Source: JAKFFN01 sp964444305
Lineage (GTDB): Bacteria > Sumerlaeota > Sumerlaeia > Sumerlaeales > Sumerlaeaceae
NCBI GenBank assembly: GCA_964444305.1
Contig: CAYUGQ010000146.1
Coordinates: forward strand, 1-5,814
Direction: 5' to 3'
Length of the DNA: 5,814 bases
Position 1 is the first letter of the stretch, and every line of letters starts with the position of its first letter. Below, piece by piece: positions 5,759 to 5,814 of this stretch. The translations under genes were made by a program, and so were the position numbers. Under the pieces are notes generated by a model. It saw nothing but the letters and a program-made list of their open reading frames with translations. It searched no databases and had not been told where the DNA came from.

Positions 5759-5814
5759 AATGGAGAGTTTGATCCTGGCTCAGAACGAACGCTGGCGGCG
5801 TGGATTAGGCATGC
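5757..5814 (+). rRNA. rrs: 16S ribosomal RNA, 5' end only
   Basis: AGAGTTTGATCCTGGCTCAG at 5764-5783 is the universal 27F site, E. coli position 8, placing base 1 near 5757. It continues with the conserved GAACGCTGGCGGCG and then GGATTAGGCATGC, a variant typical of Planctomycetes rather than the CCTAACACATGC of most bacteria. Only about 58 nt are present; the gene runs off the right edge. The exact 5' end is set by RNA processing and is approximate. Confidence 0.97.

Overview
The window appears to come from a planctomycete, quite possibly of the Phycisphaerae type. The main evidence is the first ~58 nt of a 16S rRNA gene at the right edge: the universal 27F-site sequence is followed by a 'GGCGGCGTGGATTAGGCATGC' type start, where most bacteria have a 'GCCTAACACATGC' type. 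Two things fit this placement: an FHA-GAF-sigma54 activator protein of a kind common in Planctomycetes and Myxococcota, and mostly weak Shine-Dalgarno sites. The taxonomic call rests on very little 16S sequence and is an inference.

Layout. Positions 1-2634 hold two minus-strand genes overlapping by ATGA: a DUF58 membrane-anchored protein (1423-2634), then a TgpA/DUF3488-type transglutaminase-like membrane protein (start at 1426) that runs off the left edge before its catalytic domain. Positions 2635-2815 are a divergent intergenic region. Positions 2816-4831 encode an FHA-GAF-AAA+(sigma54)-Fis transcriptional activator, coupled by an ATGA overlap to a 160-residue four-helix membrane protein of unknown function (4828-5310). 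Positions 5311-5756 are a gene-free, A-rich stretch that reads as the promoter and leader of an rRNA operon: a boxA antitermination element and a series of hairpins, leading into the 16S gene at about 5757.

How it may work. DUF58 and TgpA-like proteins are usually encoded together, often with a MoxR AAA+ ATPase, and are thought to act in envelope protein assembly or processing; no moxR is present here. The regulator has an intact-looking phosphothreonine-reading FHA domain in place of a receiver domain, so it is probably controlled by a Ser/Thr kinase and by whatever its GAF domain senses. Its target promoters are unknown and no good -24/-12 site was found in the window. The four-helix protein is translationally coupled to it and may be its sensor or an effector.

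The + strand is G/T-rich throughout, whichever way the genes point. Minus-strand genes have C/A-ending codons and plus-strand genes have G/T-ending codons, as expected if + is the leading replication strand. The skew breaks in the A-rich rRNA leader. I see no mobile element, CRISPR array, tRNA or clear new defence system. The least explained items are the coupled membrane protein and the rRNA leader with its mutually exclusive hairpins.
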